DNA of 23,362 nt, from the NCBI GenBank assembly GCA_027622355.1, contig JAQBZT010000009.1:1-23362 (forward strand). Reading direction: 5' to 3'. The translations under genes were made by a program, and so were the position numbers. The notes beneath the pieces are model-generated. The model searched no databases, was not told the DNA's origin, and saw only the letters and a list, made by a program, of their open reading frames with translations. This document shows positions 1 through 7,851 of the stretch, piece by piece (the first letter of the stretch is position 1; every line of letters begins with the position of its first letter). Origin of the DNA: a bacterium (GTDB lineage Bacteria > UBA8248).

Positions 1-6
1 CTCCAC

Positions 7-906
7 ATGAGCCCGCCGCCCAAGTTGGTGCAGGAGTGGGTGGGCCAGCGCGAGGTGCTGCGCCAGGTCCAGGCCTGCTGGTTGAAGGTGGCGGATGCGG
101 ACATGCCGCTTTCGCCGCGCATCACCGGGCCGCCCGGGATCGGGAAGACCTCGCTCGCCACCGCCGCCGCCAAAGAGCGGGGGCAGGAGCTCTACATCTT
201 CCAGTGCACGGCCGACACCCGGCCGGAGGATCTGCTGGTCACGCCGGTCCTCGCCGAGTCGGGGAAGATTGCCTATCACGCCTCCTCCCTCGTCACCGCC
301 ATGATCCGCGGGGGCATCTGCGTTCTCGATGAGGGAAACCGCATGAGCGAGAAGAGCTGGGCCTCGCTCGCCCCGCTGCTCGATCACCGCCGCTATGTCG
401 AGTCCATCGTCGCGGGCATCACCATCCCGGCCCATGCGGAGTTCCGCTGCTGCGTCACGATGAACGAGGACGCCTCGACCTACGAGGTGCCCGACTACAT
501 CCTCTCTCGCCTCCAGCCGACGCTGGCGGTCGAATTTCCCGATCGCGGCGATGAGCTCGCCATCCTGAAGTACCATCTTCCCTTCGCGGGCGAGGAGATG
601 CTCGCGCTCACCGTGGATTTTCTCCAGGAGGCCCACGCCCTCGATCTGGAGTACGCCCCGCGCGACGGCATCCATATTTTGCAGTACGCCCTCAAGCGGC
701 TCGCGCAGGACGCCGAACATCCCCTTTCGCAGGATGATGCTTGGCGGGAGTCGCTTCTCAAGGTGCTCGGCGAGGAGGCGCTCGATCTGAAATCGCAGGC
801 CCAGCGCCGCCGCCGCGCCCTGGGGGACGACATCCCGCCGATCGATTTCGGGGATTTTTTCTTCGGCGGGGACAGCCCGCTTCGCCCCGACCGGGGAGAC
901 GCCTGA
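7..906 (+). CDS. MoxR-type AAA+ ATPase
   Basis: A stand-alone AAA+ ATPase of the MoxR/AAA_5 type, about 299 residues, the usual length for this group. Visible motifs are Walker A GPPGIGKT at residues 41-48, Walker B ICVLDEGNR around 104-112, a sensor-1-like TMNED at 151-155 and a conserved SRLQP around 167-171. MoxR ATPases act as ATP-driven chaperones or remodelling engines for partner proteins, often VWA-domain proteins encoded next door. Here the next gene, 7 bases downstream on the same strand, is a large protein with a TraB-like N-terminus, so the two probably work as a pair. The ATG at base 7 is six bases from the window edge and no in-frame stop precedes it, so the true start could lie upstream. 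The family call is firm; the substrate is unknown. Confidence 0.88.
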   Translation: MSPPPKLVQEWVGQREVLRQVQACWLKVADADMPLSPRITGPPGIGKTSLATAAAKERGQELYIFQCTADTRPEDLLVTPVLAESGKIAYHASSLVTAMIRGGICVLDEGNRMSEKSWASLAPLLDHRRYVESIVAGITIPAHAEFRCCVTMNEDASTYEVPDYILSRLQPTLAVEFPDRGDELAILKYHLPFAGEEMLALTVDFLQEAHALDLEYAPRDGIHILQYALKRLAQDAEHPLSQDDAWRESLLKVLGEEALDLKSQAQRRRRALGDDIPPIDFGDFFFGGDSPLRPDRGDA

Positions 907-913
907 GCGCGCC

Positions 914-2938
914 ATGGCCGAAGACGCCGGCGGAAAGGGCAGCGCCCGCGAGCAGGTCCTCCGCCTCTCTCCCAAAATCACGATCCTTCCCGTCATCCAC
1001 GGCTCCGGGGATTTCGCCCAGGAGGTCCGCGAGCGCATCCTGCGGCTCGAGCCCGACTGCCTGGCGGTGCCGCTTCCTCCCTCGTTCCAGGAGCTGGTCG
1101 AAGCCGGTGTGGATCAGCTGCCCCGCCTGAGCTTTGTGGCCGCCGAGGAGCCTTCCCTCGATGCGGGATCGGGCTACGCGGAAGAGGAGGAGGAATATTC
1201 CGATCCTTCGGCCGAGCCGTGGGAGGACATCTCGGGCGATCTGCCGGAGGGCGATCTGCCGGAAGAAGAGACAGGGGATGCGCCGGATGATGTGCTCGAT
1301 GGTGATACGGCGGCGGATCTGCCCTCTTGCAACTATGTGCCCATCGAGCCCTGCCAGCCGGTCATCGCCGCCCTGCGCGTCGCGATGGGGGAGCGCATCG
1401 CCCGGGCGTTCATCGATCGGGAGGTGCCCCATTTTTATCCCGAAGAGACCGCGCTTCCCGATCCCTATGCCCTGAAGGAGGTCTCCCTCGAAGCCTTCGC
1501 GGCGGCGCTTCTCACCCGCGCGACGATGCCGCTTCCGGGCGGCCAGCGCGATCTGCGCATCCGCACCATGGCGCACCGGCTCCGCGCGCTCGAGGCCGAC
1601 TTCGAAAACATCGTCTTCGTCTGCGCCGCCCTCGACTGGCCCTGGGTGCGGAAGGCCTACCGGGAGGAACCCCCTCCCGAGGCGGAGGAGACGTTCTACG
1701 CCCCCTTGCGGCGATACGATGTGGCGGCGGAAACGGCCGCGTTTCTCATTCAAGAAATTCCCTATATCGCCTATCTGTATGAGAAGCGGCGCGAGGAGCT
1801 TCGGGGCGATCGGCATCTCTCGATCGACGGGGTGAAGGAACTGCTCCTCGAGGCGCGCGCGGCGTGGCTCTCCGAGAACGCCCCGGCCTACAACTGGCTC
1901 ACCCCCCAGCGGCTTCAGGTGTTTCTGCAGTACGTGCGGAACCTCACGCTCCAGGCGGGAAGGCTCACCCCGGATCTTTTCACCCTCGTCCTGGCCGCCA
2001 AGCAGGTGGGAGGCGACGAGTTCGCCGTCAGCCTGGCCGACACCGCCCGCCGGTATCCCCTCCAGGAAGAAGGAGCGGGGGGAGAAGGGGTGCGCCTCGG
2101 GATCGAGATGGCCGAGTTCCCGGACGGCGGGGTCGCCCGCATGAAGAACCGCCTCGGCGGCCAGCAGCTCATCTGGCGGAGCATCTCCCTCAAGCCGAAG
2201 CCCAAGCCTTTGCAGAAAAAGGAATGGGCCCAGCGCTGGAATCCCTACGGGATTTGCTCCTGGCCGCCGGAGGACACTCGCATCGAGAGCTTCCACACCC
2301 ATGTGCGCGAGCAGGCCAGGGCCCTCCTCGGGCAGGACCTCGCCCGGAGCGAGAAGTTCACCACCTCGATCAAGGACGGCCTCGACATGCGCGAGACGCT
2401 GCGCAATTTTCACACCGGCGATCTCTACGTGAAGGAGATACCGCCCGCGCGCGGCGCGATCGAGGTGGTGGTGTTTCTTTTCGACACCCCCGCCGATCCG
2501 GAAAAGTACGCCTGGCGGACGATGTGGTACGCCGAGCACGAGGAAGAATCCACCCTCTGCATGTACGCCACCCCCTTCGAGGAGAATCTCGTCGGGCCGG
2601 GGGTGGCGGAGTCAACCTACGGCGGGGCGTTTTTCGTCTTTCCGCCGCGCTTGATCGCGGACGTGTGGACGGACCCGCGCTTCGCCTTCGCCCAGACGCT
2701 CGAGGAGCGGCTCATCGCGGGCGCCTGCTTTCACTCGCAGGAGCGCTTCGTCGCCCTCGTCTCGCCGTCGCCCCCGCTGCCGAGATGGCGCCAGATCGCC
2801 CGGATGACGAAAAAGCACCTCATCCACATCCCGCTCGGGCGATTCTCCAGAGACACCCTCGAGCGTAGCCGCCGCTTCCACGTCCTCAACGGGAGGGAGG
2901 TGCGCTCCTACGCCGCGCGGTTTATAAGGGAGATGTGA
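914..2938 (+). CDS. Large MoxR-linked protein with TraB/DUF5682-like N-terminus
   Basis: A 674-residue protein. Residues 21-75 (ITILPVIHG, then LEPDCLAVPLPP) have the layout of the first strand-His and second strand of TraB/ChaN/DUF5682 proteins. After an acidic low-complexity insert at about 85-135, the segment at 141-170 (YVPIEPCQPVIAAL to ARAFIDREVP) matches the family pattern of Tyr-Pro, Glu, Pro, Ala, then FID. A further block at 217-250 (RIRTMAHRL, IVFVCAAL) fits the later strand. I recognise nothing in the remaining roughly 400 residues. No transmembrane segment is obvious, so it is probably cytoplasmic. DUF5682-type proteins are known to sit beside MoxR ATPases and VWA proteins, which agrees with the ATPase just upstream. 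No VWA MIDAS motif (DxSxS) is visible. The ATG at 914 has no good nearby SD and may depend on translation of the upstream gene. The family assignment is by pattern only. Confidence 0.6.
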   Translation: MAEDAGGKGSAREQVLRLSPKITILPVIHGSGDFAQEVRERILRLEPDCLAVPLPPSFQELVEAGVDQLPRLSFVAAEEPSLDAGSGYAEEEEEYSDPSAEPWEDISGDLPEGDLPEEETGDAPDDVLDGDTAADLPSCNYVPIEPCQPVIAALRVAMGERIARAFIDREVPHFYPEETALPDPYALKEVSLEAFAAALLTRATMPLPGGQRDLRIRTMAHRLRALEADFENIVFVCAALDWPWVRKAYREEPPPEAEETFYAPLRRYDVAAETAAFLIQEIPYIAYLYEKRREELRGDRHLSIDGVKELLLEARAAWLSENAPAYNWLTPQRLQVFLQYVRNLTLQAGRLTPDLFTLVLAAKQVGGDEFAVSLADTARRYPLQEEGAGGEGVRLGIEMAEFPDGGVARMKNRLGGQQLIWRSISLKPKPKPLQKKEWAQRWNPYGICSWPPEDTRIESFHTHVREQARALLGQDLARSEKFTTSIKDGLDMRETLRNFHTGDLYVKEIPPARGAIEVVVFLFDTPADPEKYAWRTMWYAEHEEESTLCMYATPFEENLVGPGVAESTYGGAFFVFPPRLIADVWTDPRFAFAQTLEERLIAGACFHSQERFVALVSPSPPLPRWRQIARMTKKHLIHIPLGRFSRDTLERSRRFHVLNGREVRSYAARFIREM

Positions 2939-2953
2939 GGGGGAGCAGGCAGA

Positions 2954-3763
2954 ATGGCAAAAATTGCCGAAACATATATTCATCTTGATCTAGATGCAAC
3001 TGAGGTGCCTTCTGGGCAGATCAAAGAGTTTTTATCTGAAGTGGCTACGGCAACTGCGAAGGAAATATTTTTTCAGAACGTAAGCATAGAAATAGAGCAA
3101 GAAGAAGGTTCGTGGAAAGTCAGAGTGTTCGTGGTAGGGGCGATTATTTTTACTTTCGTAGTTAATTATGGATCGTTTCGTTCGGGAGTTGATTACATTA
3201 TTCGAGATGCCCGAGCCTTTTCCGAAATTGTGATAGATAGGTTTGTCCAAGAAAGGCCCATAGAATCCGAAGCTATTCTCAGGACGGAGAGGAGGCTCGG
3301 ATTGCCAGGAAAAATGCACAGACTATTTAGGCAAATCGACAGAATTAAGGCGCATGCCAATTCTTATAATGACGAGCATCTCTCCCAAGAGGTTGCACAA
3401 ATTAAAAAAGAGATAGATACGATAGCTGTTCAATTAGCTGCTGATCCAAATGATCGAGATGCCTTGGAAAATTTCCTTGGGCCGGAGCTTCGGGAGGAGT
3501 TGAACAATTTGAAGAGTGCTTTGGAGAGCAGGATGCTTTTCTTTAGTCCGTATGGGCAAGCAATTCTTCGTAGTGGTGAGTCTCTGCCGCCAGATTGGAC
3601 CTCTGTAACAGATATGGGCGTCTTGCCCTCGGGCAAACCTGATCTTCATATCAATCTTGAATCGGGTAGTATCCCTCATCCGAATCCCAGGCTGGTTTAT
3701 CGGCGGGAGGAAGATGAGATCGAGATGTTTATAGAAGAGATAAGGAGAAATTGTGCTCCTTGA
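2954..3763 (+). CDS. AT-rich orphan protein with one hydrophobic segment
   Basis: A 269-residue protein I do not recognise. The ATG at 2954 follows a good SD (GGAG at 2942-2945) and lies 15 bases after the upstream stop, so it is placed as if co-transcribed with the ATPase pair. Residues 57-72 (VRVFVVGAIIFTFVVN) are strongly hydrophobic and could be a single membrane helix or a buried strand pair. They are followed by NYGSFRSGVDYI and a charged region at about 120-195 with coiled-coil character. Base composition is strikingly different from the neighbours: sampled 60-base lines are 35-52% G+C against about 63% in the preceding gene, and codon third positions are often A or T. This suggests recent acquisition. 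No enzymatic motif is visible. Confidence 0.72.
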   Translation: MAKIAETYIHLDLDATEVPSGQIKEFLSEVATATAKEIFFQNVSIEIEQEEGSWKVRVFVVGAIIFTFVVNYGSFRSGVDYIIRDARAFSEIVIDRFVQERPIESEAILRTERRLGLPGKMHRLFRQIDRIKAHANSYNDEHLSQEVAQIKKEIDTIAVQLAADPNDRDALENFLGPELREELNNLKSALESRMLFFSPYGQAILRSGESLPPDWTSVTDMGVLPSGKPDLHINLESGSIPHPNPRLVYRREEDEIEMFIEEIRRNCAP

Positions 3764-3790
3764 TCGAAAGGGAACCGACGTGGATTACCG

Positions 3791-3815
3791 CCGAGACATC
3801 GAACTATGATCTCGG
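3791..3815 (+). repeat. Inverted repeat in the 3764-3884 gap
   Basis: CCGAGA (3791-3796) and TCTCGG (3810-3815) form a 6-bp stem with a 13-base loop, between the AT-rich orphan gene and the TPR-methyltransferase gene. No U-tract follows, so it is at most a weak terminator or a chance stem. The rest of this 121-base gap shows no clear promoter. Confidence 0.3.
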
Positions 3816-3884
3816 TTGTCAGTATCAACTACAAGTGACTAGCCGCCCGCTCGATCCTGCCCGCGAAAGCGAATTTTTCGGAAA

Positions 3885-6068
3885 ATGGCGAAAAAATCCA
3901 GGAAAGCGAAGAAAAAACCGCAAGGGAAAAGACAGGTGTCCCCTATTTTCCTGAACCGGAAGGCCCCGAAGTGGGGGGTTTTCACCGTCCAGGCGATGAA
4001 GGAGGGCCGGGAATTCCTCCATGCGGGCCGGTATCCGGAGGCGGAAGAAGTTTTCCGGCGGATCGTGGAAGAGCACCCCGGGCATCCCCAGGCGCTGAAT
4101 CTGCTGGGCCTGACGATGCACTATCTGGACGATAACGCCGGCGCCATCGCCTGCATGAAAAAATCCATCGAGATTGACGCTTCCATCGCCGGCTTTTACA
4201 TCAACCTGGGCTTTCCTTATCTGGCGCTGCTGGATTGGGGCGAGGCGGCGTCGTGCTTCGAAAAAGCGGTGCGCCTCAAGGGGGACTCTCCCGCGGCGCT
4301 CAGCAACCTGGCGCTGGCCTTGTGGCGGATGGGGAAGGTGGATGAGGCGTGGCCGTATTGCCAGAAGGCGCTGGAGATAGAGCCCGGCCGGGTGGATTCG
4401 CTTTGCCTTTTCGGGAACCTGCTTTGCGAGAAGCTGAATTTCGCGGAGGCGGAGAAATATTACGCGGAGACCCTGCGGCGAAGTCCGGGACATGAAGAGG
4501 CCTTGAAGGGATATGCCGAGGTGTTGATGTGGACCATAAAAGAATCCTACGACCCGGCGATCGGTCAGGTACTCTTGGATTGTTTCAAGTTGAATGTCGT
4601 GGCCCCGGATTATCTCGCGCGCCCCATGGCGAAACAGTTGCGGGGCAAGCACCGCCTGGACGAGAGGCTGGAGGAAATTTGCGCAGACGTTTCCCCCCAT
4701 CTCCGCGCGCTGGCCTCGGATGAAATGCTTGTGCTCTATCTGGAGAAGGCGCAAAACATCGATGGCGGGATCGAGATTCTCCTGACCGCGATCCGCCGCG
4801 CTTTTTTGAATTCGGCGCCCGGGGACTGGCCGGACTTCGGGGCGGAGATGCGCCTCGCGCGCGCCCTTTCGAAGCAGTGTTTCATGAACGAGTATGTGTT
4901 CTTGACGGAGGCCGAGGAGGAGGAGCGCCTGAGCGCGCTTCGGGAGCATGTCGGGCGCCGGGTGGAAGCCGGGGAAGCCCCCTCGCCGGAGCTGGAGCAC
5001 GGCCTTTTGATCCTGAGCATGTATGCGCCGCTCTACCGGCTGCCTGACGCCGAAAAGATCGGCGCGTTCCCTCTGGAGGATTGGTCTCTCCCGCTTCACG
5101 ATCTCATCTCGCGGCAGCTCCACGAGCCGCTGAAAGAGGAGGCGCTCAAGGCCGGGCTCGAGCGGATCGGCGAGATAGAAGATTCCGTTTCCAGGGCGGT
5201 GCAGGCGCAATACGAGGAAAACCCGTATCCGCGCTGGACAACCGTTCCGCAATTGCACACCGTCCGGCTGGACGCTTTTTTCCGGGAAAATTTCCCCCAC
5301 TTTTCGCCGCCCTCCTTTTTGGAGGGTTCCTTTGAGGTTCTCGTTCCGGGCTGCGGAACCCGGCAACCGATCGAGGCCGCGATGAAATATGCAAAAGGGA
5401 ATGTGCTGGCCGTCGATCTCAGCCAGAGCAGCCTCGCCCATGCCCGGCGCGTGGCGGAGGCGGCCGGCATTCAAAACCTCCGGTTTGCCCAGGGGGATGT
5501 GATGAATCTCGCGAGCCTGGATCAGAAGTTTCAGGTTATCGAGTGCACGGGGGTTCTGCATCACATGGAAGATCCGCTGGCGGGTTGGCGGGTGTTGACG
5601 GATCTTTTGGTGGACGGCGGGATGATGCAGATCGGCCTCTACAGCGAGACGGCCCGCAGGCCTGTTGTGCAGGCCCGGGAAAAAATCCGGGCGCGGGACA
5701 TGGAGCCGACCCAAGAGAACATCCGGAAATTCCGGCGGGAGATCATCGCGGGCGGGGAGCAGGCGGGAGAGTTGTCGAATCTCCTGAATTCCCGCGATTT
5801 TTTCTCCATGAGCGGTTGCCGCGACTTTCTCTTTCACGTCCAGGAGCGCCGGTTCACCATTCCGCAGATTCGCGAAGCGCTGGACAATCTCGGGCTCCGG
5901 TTTGTCGGCTTTATCTTCATGAATCCATGGGTGAAGGTGGCGTATGGAAAGGAATTTCCCGGCGATCCGCACATGACAGATTTGGCGTGCTGGGAGGCGT
6001 TTGAGGAGAAAGAACCTTACGCCTTCGCGGCGATGTATGATTTTCTGTGCGTGAAGGAGGGCGGATGA
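3885..6068 (+). CDS. TPR-repeat SAM-dependent methyltransferase
   Basis: A 727-residue fusion. The N-terminus is very basic (MAKKSRKAKKKPQGKR). TPR-like helical repeats run from about residue 36 to 205, with typical spacing of Ala, Gly and Tyr (LLGLTMHYLDDNAGAI, NLALALWRMGKVDEAW). A middle helical region leads to the EENPYPRW motif near 444-451, which is typical of TPR-linked methyltransferases. A class I methyltransferase core follows: motif I VLVPGCGT ends at residue 492, an acidic post-I strand is VLAVDLSQSSL, and motif IV-like CTGVLHHMEDP comes next. It should transfer a methyl group from S-adenosylmethionine; the acceptor cannot be read. The start was chosen at the ATG at 3885 because the basic tail begins there, although no strong SD precedes it. 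The gene overlaps the next one by 4 bases (ATGA), indicating translational coupling. Confidence 0.87.
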   Translation: MAKKSRKAKKKPQGKRQVSPIFLNRKAPKWGVFTVQAMKEGREFLHAGRYPEAEEVFRRIVEEHPGHPQALNLLGLTMHYLDDNAGAIACMKKSIEIDASIAGFYINLGFPYLALLDWGEAASCFEKAVRLKGDSPAALSNLALALWRMGKVDEAWPYCQKALEIEPGRVDSLCLFGNLLCEKLNFAEAEKYYAETLRRSPGHEEALKGYAEVLMWTIKESYDPAIGQVLLDCFKLNVVAPDYLARPMAKQLRGKHRLDERLEEICADVSPHLRALASDEMLVLYLEKAQNIDGGIEILLTAIRRAFLNSAPGDWPDFGAEMRLARALSKQCFMNEYVFLTEAEEEERLSALREHVGRRVEAGEAPSPELEHGLLILSMYAPLYRLPDAEKIGAFPLEDWSLPLHDLISRQLHEPLKEEALKAGLERIGEIEDSVSRAVQAQYEENPYPRWTTVPQLHTVRLDAFFRENFPHFSPPSFLEGSFEVLVPGCGTRQPIEAAMKYAKGNVLAVDLSQSSLAHARRVAEAAGIQNLRFAQGDVMNLASLDQKFQVIECTGVLHHMEDPLAGWRVLTDLLVDGGMMQIGLYSETARRPVVQAREKIRARDMEPTQENIRKFRREIIAGGEQAGELSNLLNSRDFFSMSGCRDFLFHVQERRFTIPQIREALDNLGLRFVGFIFMNPWVKVAYGKEFPGDPHMTDLACWEAFEEKEPYAFAAMYDFLCVKEGG

Positions 6069-6442
6069 GCGACGCGAAAAAAGGCGAAGAGCTGATCGAG
6101 CGGATGCGCGCGGCGCGGGGCTTCATGTTCCCGGGCTTCGAGCATCTGTGCCGGGAGGACCCCGAACTCGTCGAGCGCTACGAGGCGCTCAAGGACCACA
6201 TCATGCAAAAGAAGGGGGCGTTCCCGGAAAAATACAAGGAACTCTTCATCTCTCTCGCCATCACCGTGCGCGATCCCTCCGCGAAGGAGGGGATTCGCAG
6301 CCACGTGCGGCGCGCGCTCCAGCTCGGCGCGACGCCCGCCGAGGTGCTCGAGACTTTCGAGTCGGCGCTGGCCCCCTGCGGGATGATGGTCCTCCTGGCG
6401 GGTTGTACGGCGCTCAAGGAAGTGCTTGATGAGGGGGACTGA
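6065..6442 (+). CDS. Carboxymuconolactone decarboxylase (CMD)/AhpD-like protein
   Basis: A 125-residue protein of the CMD/AhpD fold, typical in length. The signature region is the helix KEGIRSHVRRALQLGATPAEVLE at about residues 74-96 (first part KEGIRSHVRRALQLG, then ATPAEVLE). It keeps the conserved His80 and the Gly-x-(S/T)-x-x-E-(I/V) turn. The CxxC pair of true AhpD peroxidase partners is absent, so thiol-peroxidase activity is unlikely by that mechanism. Cysteines at 105 and 114 lie elsewhere. The start is the ATG at 6065, with a strong AGGAGG upstream, overlapping the methyltransferase stop as ATGA. An in-frame ATG at 6047 lies inside the upstream gene and is less likely. The role is unknown; many such proteins act on beta-keto-acid or quinone-like substrates. 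Operon partnership with the TPR-methyltransferase is clear. Confidence 0.82.
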   Translation: MSDAKKGEELIERMRAARGFMFPGFEHLCREDPELVERYEALKDHIMQKKGAFPEKYKELFISLAITVRDPSAKEGIRSHVRRALQLGATPAEVLETFESALAPCGMMVLLAGCTALKEVLDEGD

Positions 6443-6495
6443 TCTCCGCCGGGGCGCCGCCGGAGCCCATATGCCCATGGATGAAGCGGATCGAT

Positions 6496-6501
6496 TATAA
6501 T
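6496..6501 (+). promoter_or_regulatory. Possible -10 box (TATAAT)
   Basis: A perfect TATAAT lies 42 bases upstream of the ATG at 6543, in the 100-base gap after the CMD gene. No convincing -35 hexamer sits 16-18 bases before it, so this is only a candidate sigma70-type promoter for the small orphan/carbamate kinase/AllH-like run. Confidence 0.35.
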
Positions 6502-6542
6502 GCGCACCGAAACGGTGAACACCATTTGAGGGGGAAACGAAA

Positions 6543-6869
6543 ATGACGGTTCAAGAACTGCTGGAGAAGTTCCCGGAAATTCCCGAGGATTTGCACGGTG
6601 AGCCTGTCCTCGCCCGGTTCGCCGGGGCGTTCGCGGAGCAGCTGCGCATCGCCCAAAAGCCCTCGGCCTGCTCCACCGGCTACGATCCGGGGAATCATTT
6701 TTACATGAAGCTGGTCAATCCGATGGCCATCTACCGCCTGGGCCTGATGAAGCGCGAGATGGTGCTCCAGAAGCTGGAGGCGCTCCTCGATCAATTTGCC
6801 GCCGATCCCTCGAAACTCATCCCGGAAGATGTGGTCGCCTCGGAGATCAGGGGCCCCGGCTGTGAGTAG
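6543..6869 (+). CDS. Small orphan protein preceding carbamate kinase
   Basis: A 108-residue, probably soluble protein that I do not recognise. Translation is well supported by a GAGGGGGAAA SD about 8 bases before the ATG at 6543. It begins with a short amphipathic helix (VQELLEKFPEIPEDL), contains a central stretch with Cys43, Gly, Tyr, Asp and His (SACSTGYDPGNHFYMKLVNP) and ends GPGCE with a Cys next to the terminus. Mostly helical predicted character follows (LMKREMVLQKLEALLDQF). It is 16 bases upstream of the carbamate kinase gene on the same strand, so a role in the same pathway is likely, perhaps as a small subunit. No catalytic motif can be named. G+C content matches the neighbours, so it looks resident rather than imported. 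Confidence 0.72.
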   Translation: MTVQELLEKFPEIPEDLHGEPVLARFAGAFAEQLRIAQKPSACSTGYDPGNHFYMKLVNPMAIYRLGLMKREMVLQKLEALLDQFAADPSKLIPEDVVASEIRGPGCE

Positions 6870-6885
6870 CTCTTAAGGCAAAGTC

Positions 6886-7848
6886 ATGCCCGAGTCTCCC
6901 GGTATCCCGCGGCGGATTCTCGTCGCCATCGGCGGCAACGCCACCTATCCGGCCGGAATCAAGGGCACGGCCGAGGAGCAGGCCGCGGTCGCCGCGGCGA
7001 CGGGCCGCGCCCTCCTTCCCTTGATGTGCCTGGACAACGAACTGATCATCACCCACGGCAACGGGCCGGTGGTCGGGCGCATCCTGATGCGGATGATCGC
7101 CAGCCGCGCGCTTGCGACCCCCATGCCGCTCGATATCTGCGTCGCCCACAGCCAGGGCGGCATCGCCTACCTCCTCATGCAGGCGTTCGAGAATGCCCTT
7201 CGCGATGATGGAAATCCGCGCCATGTGGTCTGCCTGCTCACCCAGGTGGAGGTGGACCCGGAAGATCCGGCTTTTCAAAATCCGACGAAGCCCATCGGCC
7301 AGTTTTATTCGGAGGAAGAAGCCAAGGGGATCGAAAAGGACCTCGGCTGGAAGATGAAAGAGGATGCGGGCCGGGGGTGGCGCCACGTCGTGCCCTCTCC
7401 CCGGCCCCGGCACATCGTGGACATCTCCCTGATCCGGGCGATCGCCGAGCGGGGCGCCGTGGTGATCGCCGGCGGCGGCGGCGGCATCCCCGTCGTGCGG
7501 GATGCGAAAGGCCTCCGGCACGGGGTCGAGGCGGTGATCGACAAGGATCTGACCTCGGCCCTCATGGCGAACGTGCTCGGCATCGACACGATGGTGATCC
7601 TGACGGCGGTTCACCGCGTCGCCATCCACTTCGGAAGGCCGGAGGAAACCGGCCTGGAACACGTCACGCTGCCGGAGATGAAAAAATACCGCGCGGCGGG
7701 CCACTTTCCGCCGGGGAGCATGGGGCCCAAGATCGAGGCCGCTATCCAGTTTTTAGAAAACGGCGGAAAGCGCGTCGTCATCGGCCATCTGGAAGAGGCG
7801 CTCCCCGCCCTCCGGGGGGAGACGGGGACCACGATCACCCTCGGCTGA
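6886..7848 (+). CDS. arcC/allK-like: Carbamate kinase family protein
   Basis: A 320-residue amino-acid-kinase-fold protein of the carbamate kinase family, which interconverts carbamoyl phosphate plus ADP with carbamate (ammonia plus CO2) plus ATP in the cytoplasm. Visible motifs are AIGGNA (14-19), ITHGNGPVVG (55-64), VVIAGGGGGIPVV (192-204), VIDKDLTSALMA (217-228), and the C-terminal GSMGPKIEAAIQFL (277-290) with GKRVVIGHLEEA. The usual LTDVDxVY segment is altered here to ILTAVHRVAIHFGRP (238-252), so nucleotide-site detail may differ from classical ArcC. The next gene is an AllH/DUF2877 protein starting 3 bases after this stop. That pairing, as in the allantoin/oxamate pathway, favours energy recovery from a carbamoyl donor over arginine deiminase metabolism. 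No arcA or arcB is nearby. Confidence 0.93.
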   Translation: MPESPGIPRRILVAIGGNATYPAGIKGTAEEQAAVAAATGRALLPLMCLDNELIITHGNGPVVGRILMRMIASRALATPMPLDICVAHSQGGIAYLLMQAFENALRDDGNPRHVVCLLTQVEVDPEDPAFQNPTKPIGQFYSEEEAKGIEKDLGWKMKEDAGRGWRHVVPSPRPRHIVDISLIRAIAERGAVVIAGGGGGIPVVRDAKGLRHGVEAVIDKDLTSALMANVLGIDTMVILTAVHRVAIHFGRPEETGLEHVTLPEMKKYRAAGHFPPGSMGPKIEAAIQFLENGGKRVVIGHLEEALPALRGETGTTITLG

Positions 7849-7851
7849 ACG

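Noticed and set aside
758..2539. A 593-codon open frame on the minus strand
   Set aside because: Antisense to the MoxR-linked gene, with His/Arg/Gly-rich composition and no motif. Such long frames arise from GC-rich codon bias on the opposite strand.
3751..3954. A 67-codon frame bridging the orphan gene and the methyltransferase
   Set aside because: Overlaps both genes, has no SD and no recognisable sequence.
3825..5972. A 715-codon open frame on the minus strand
   Set aside because: Fully antisense to the TPR-methyltransferase, whose motifs are clear. The antisense product has no recognisable domain.
6443..6480. GC-rich repeat (CCGCCGGGGCGCCGCCGG) as a terminator after the CMD gene
   Set aside because: Only a short imperfect stem is possible and no T-run follows.
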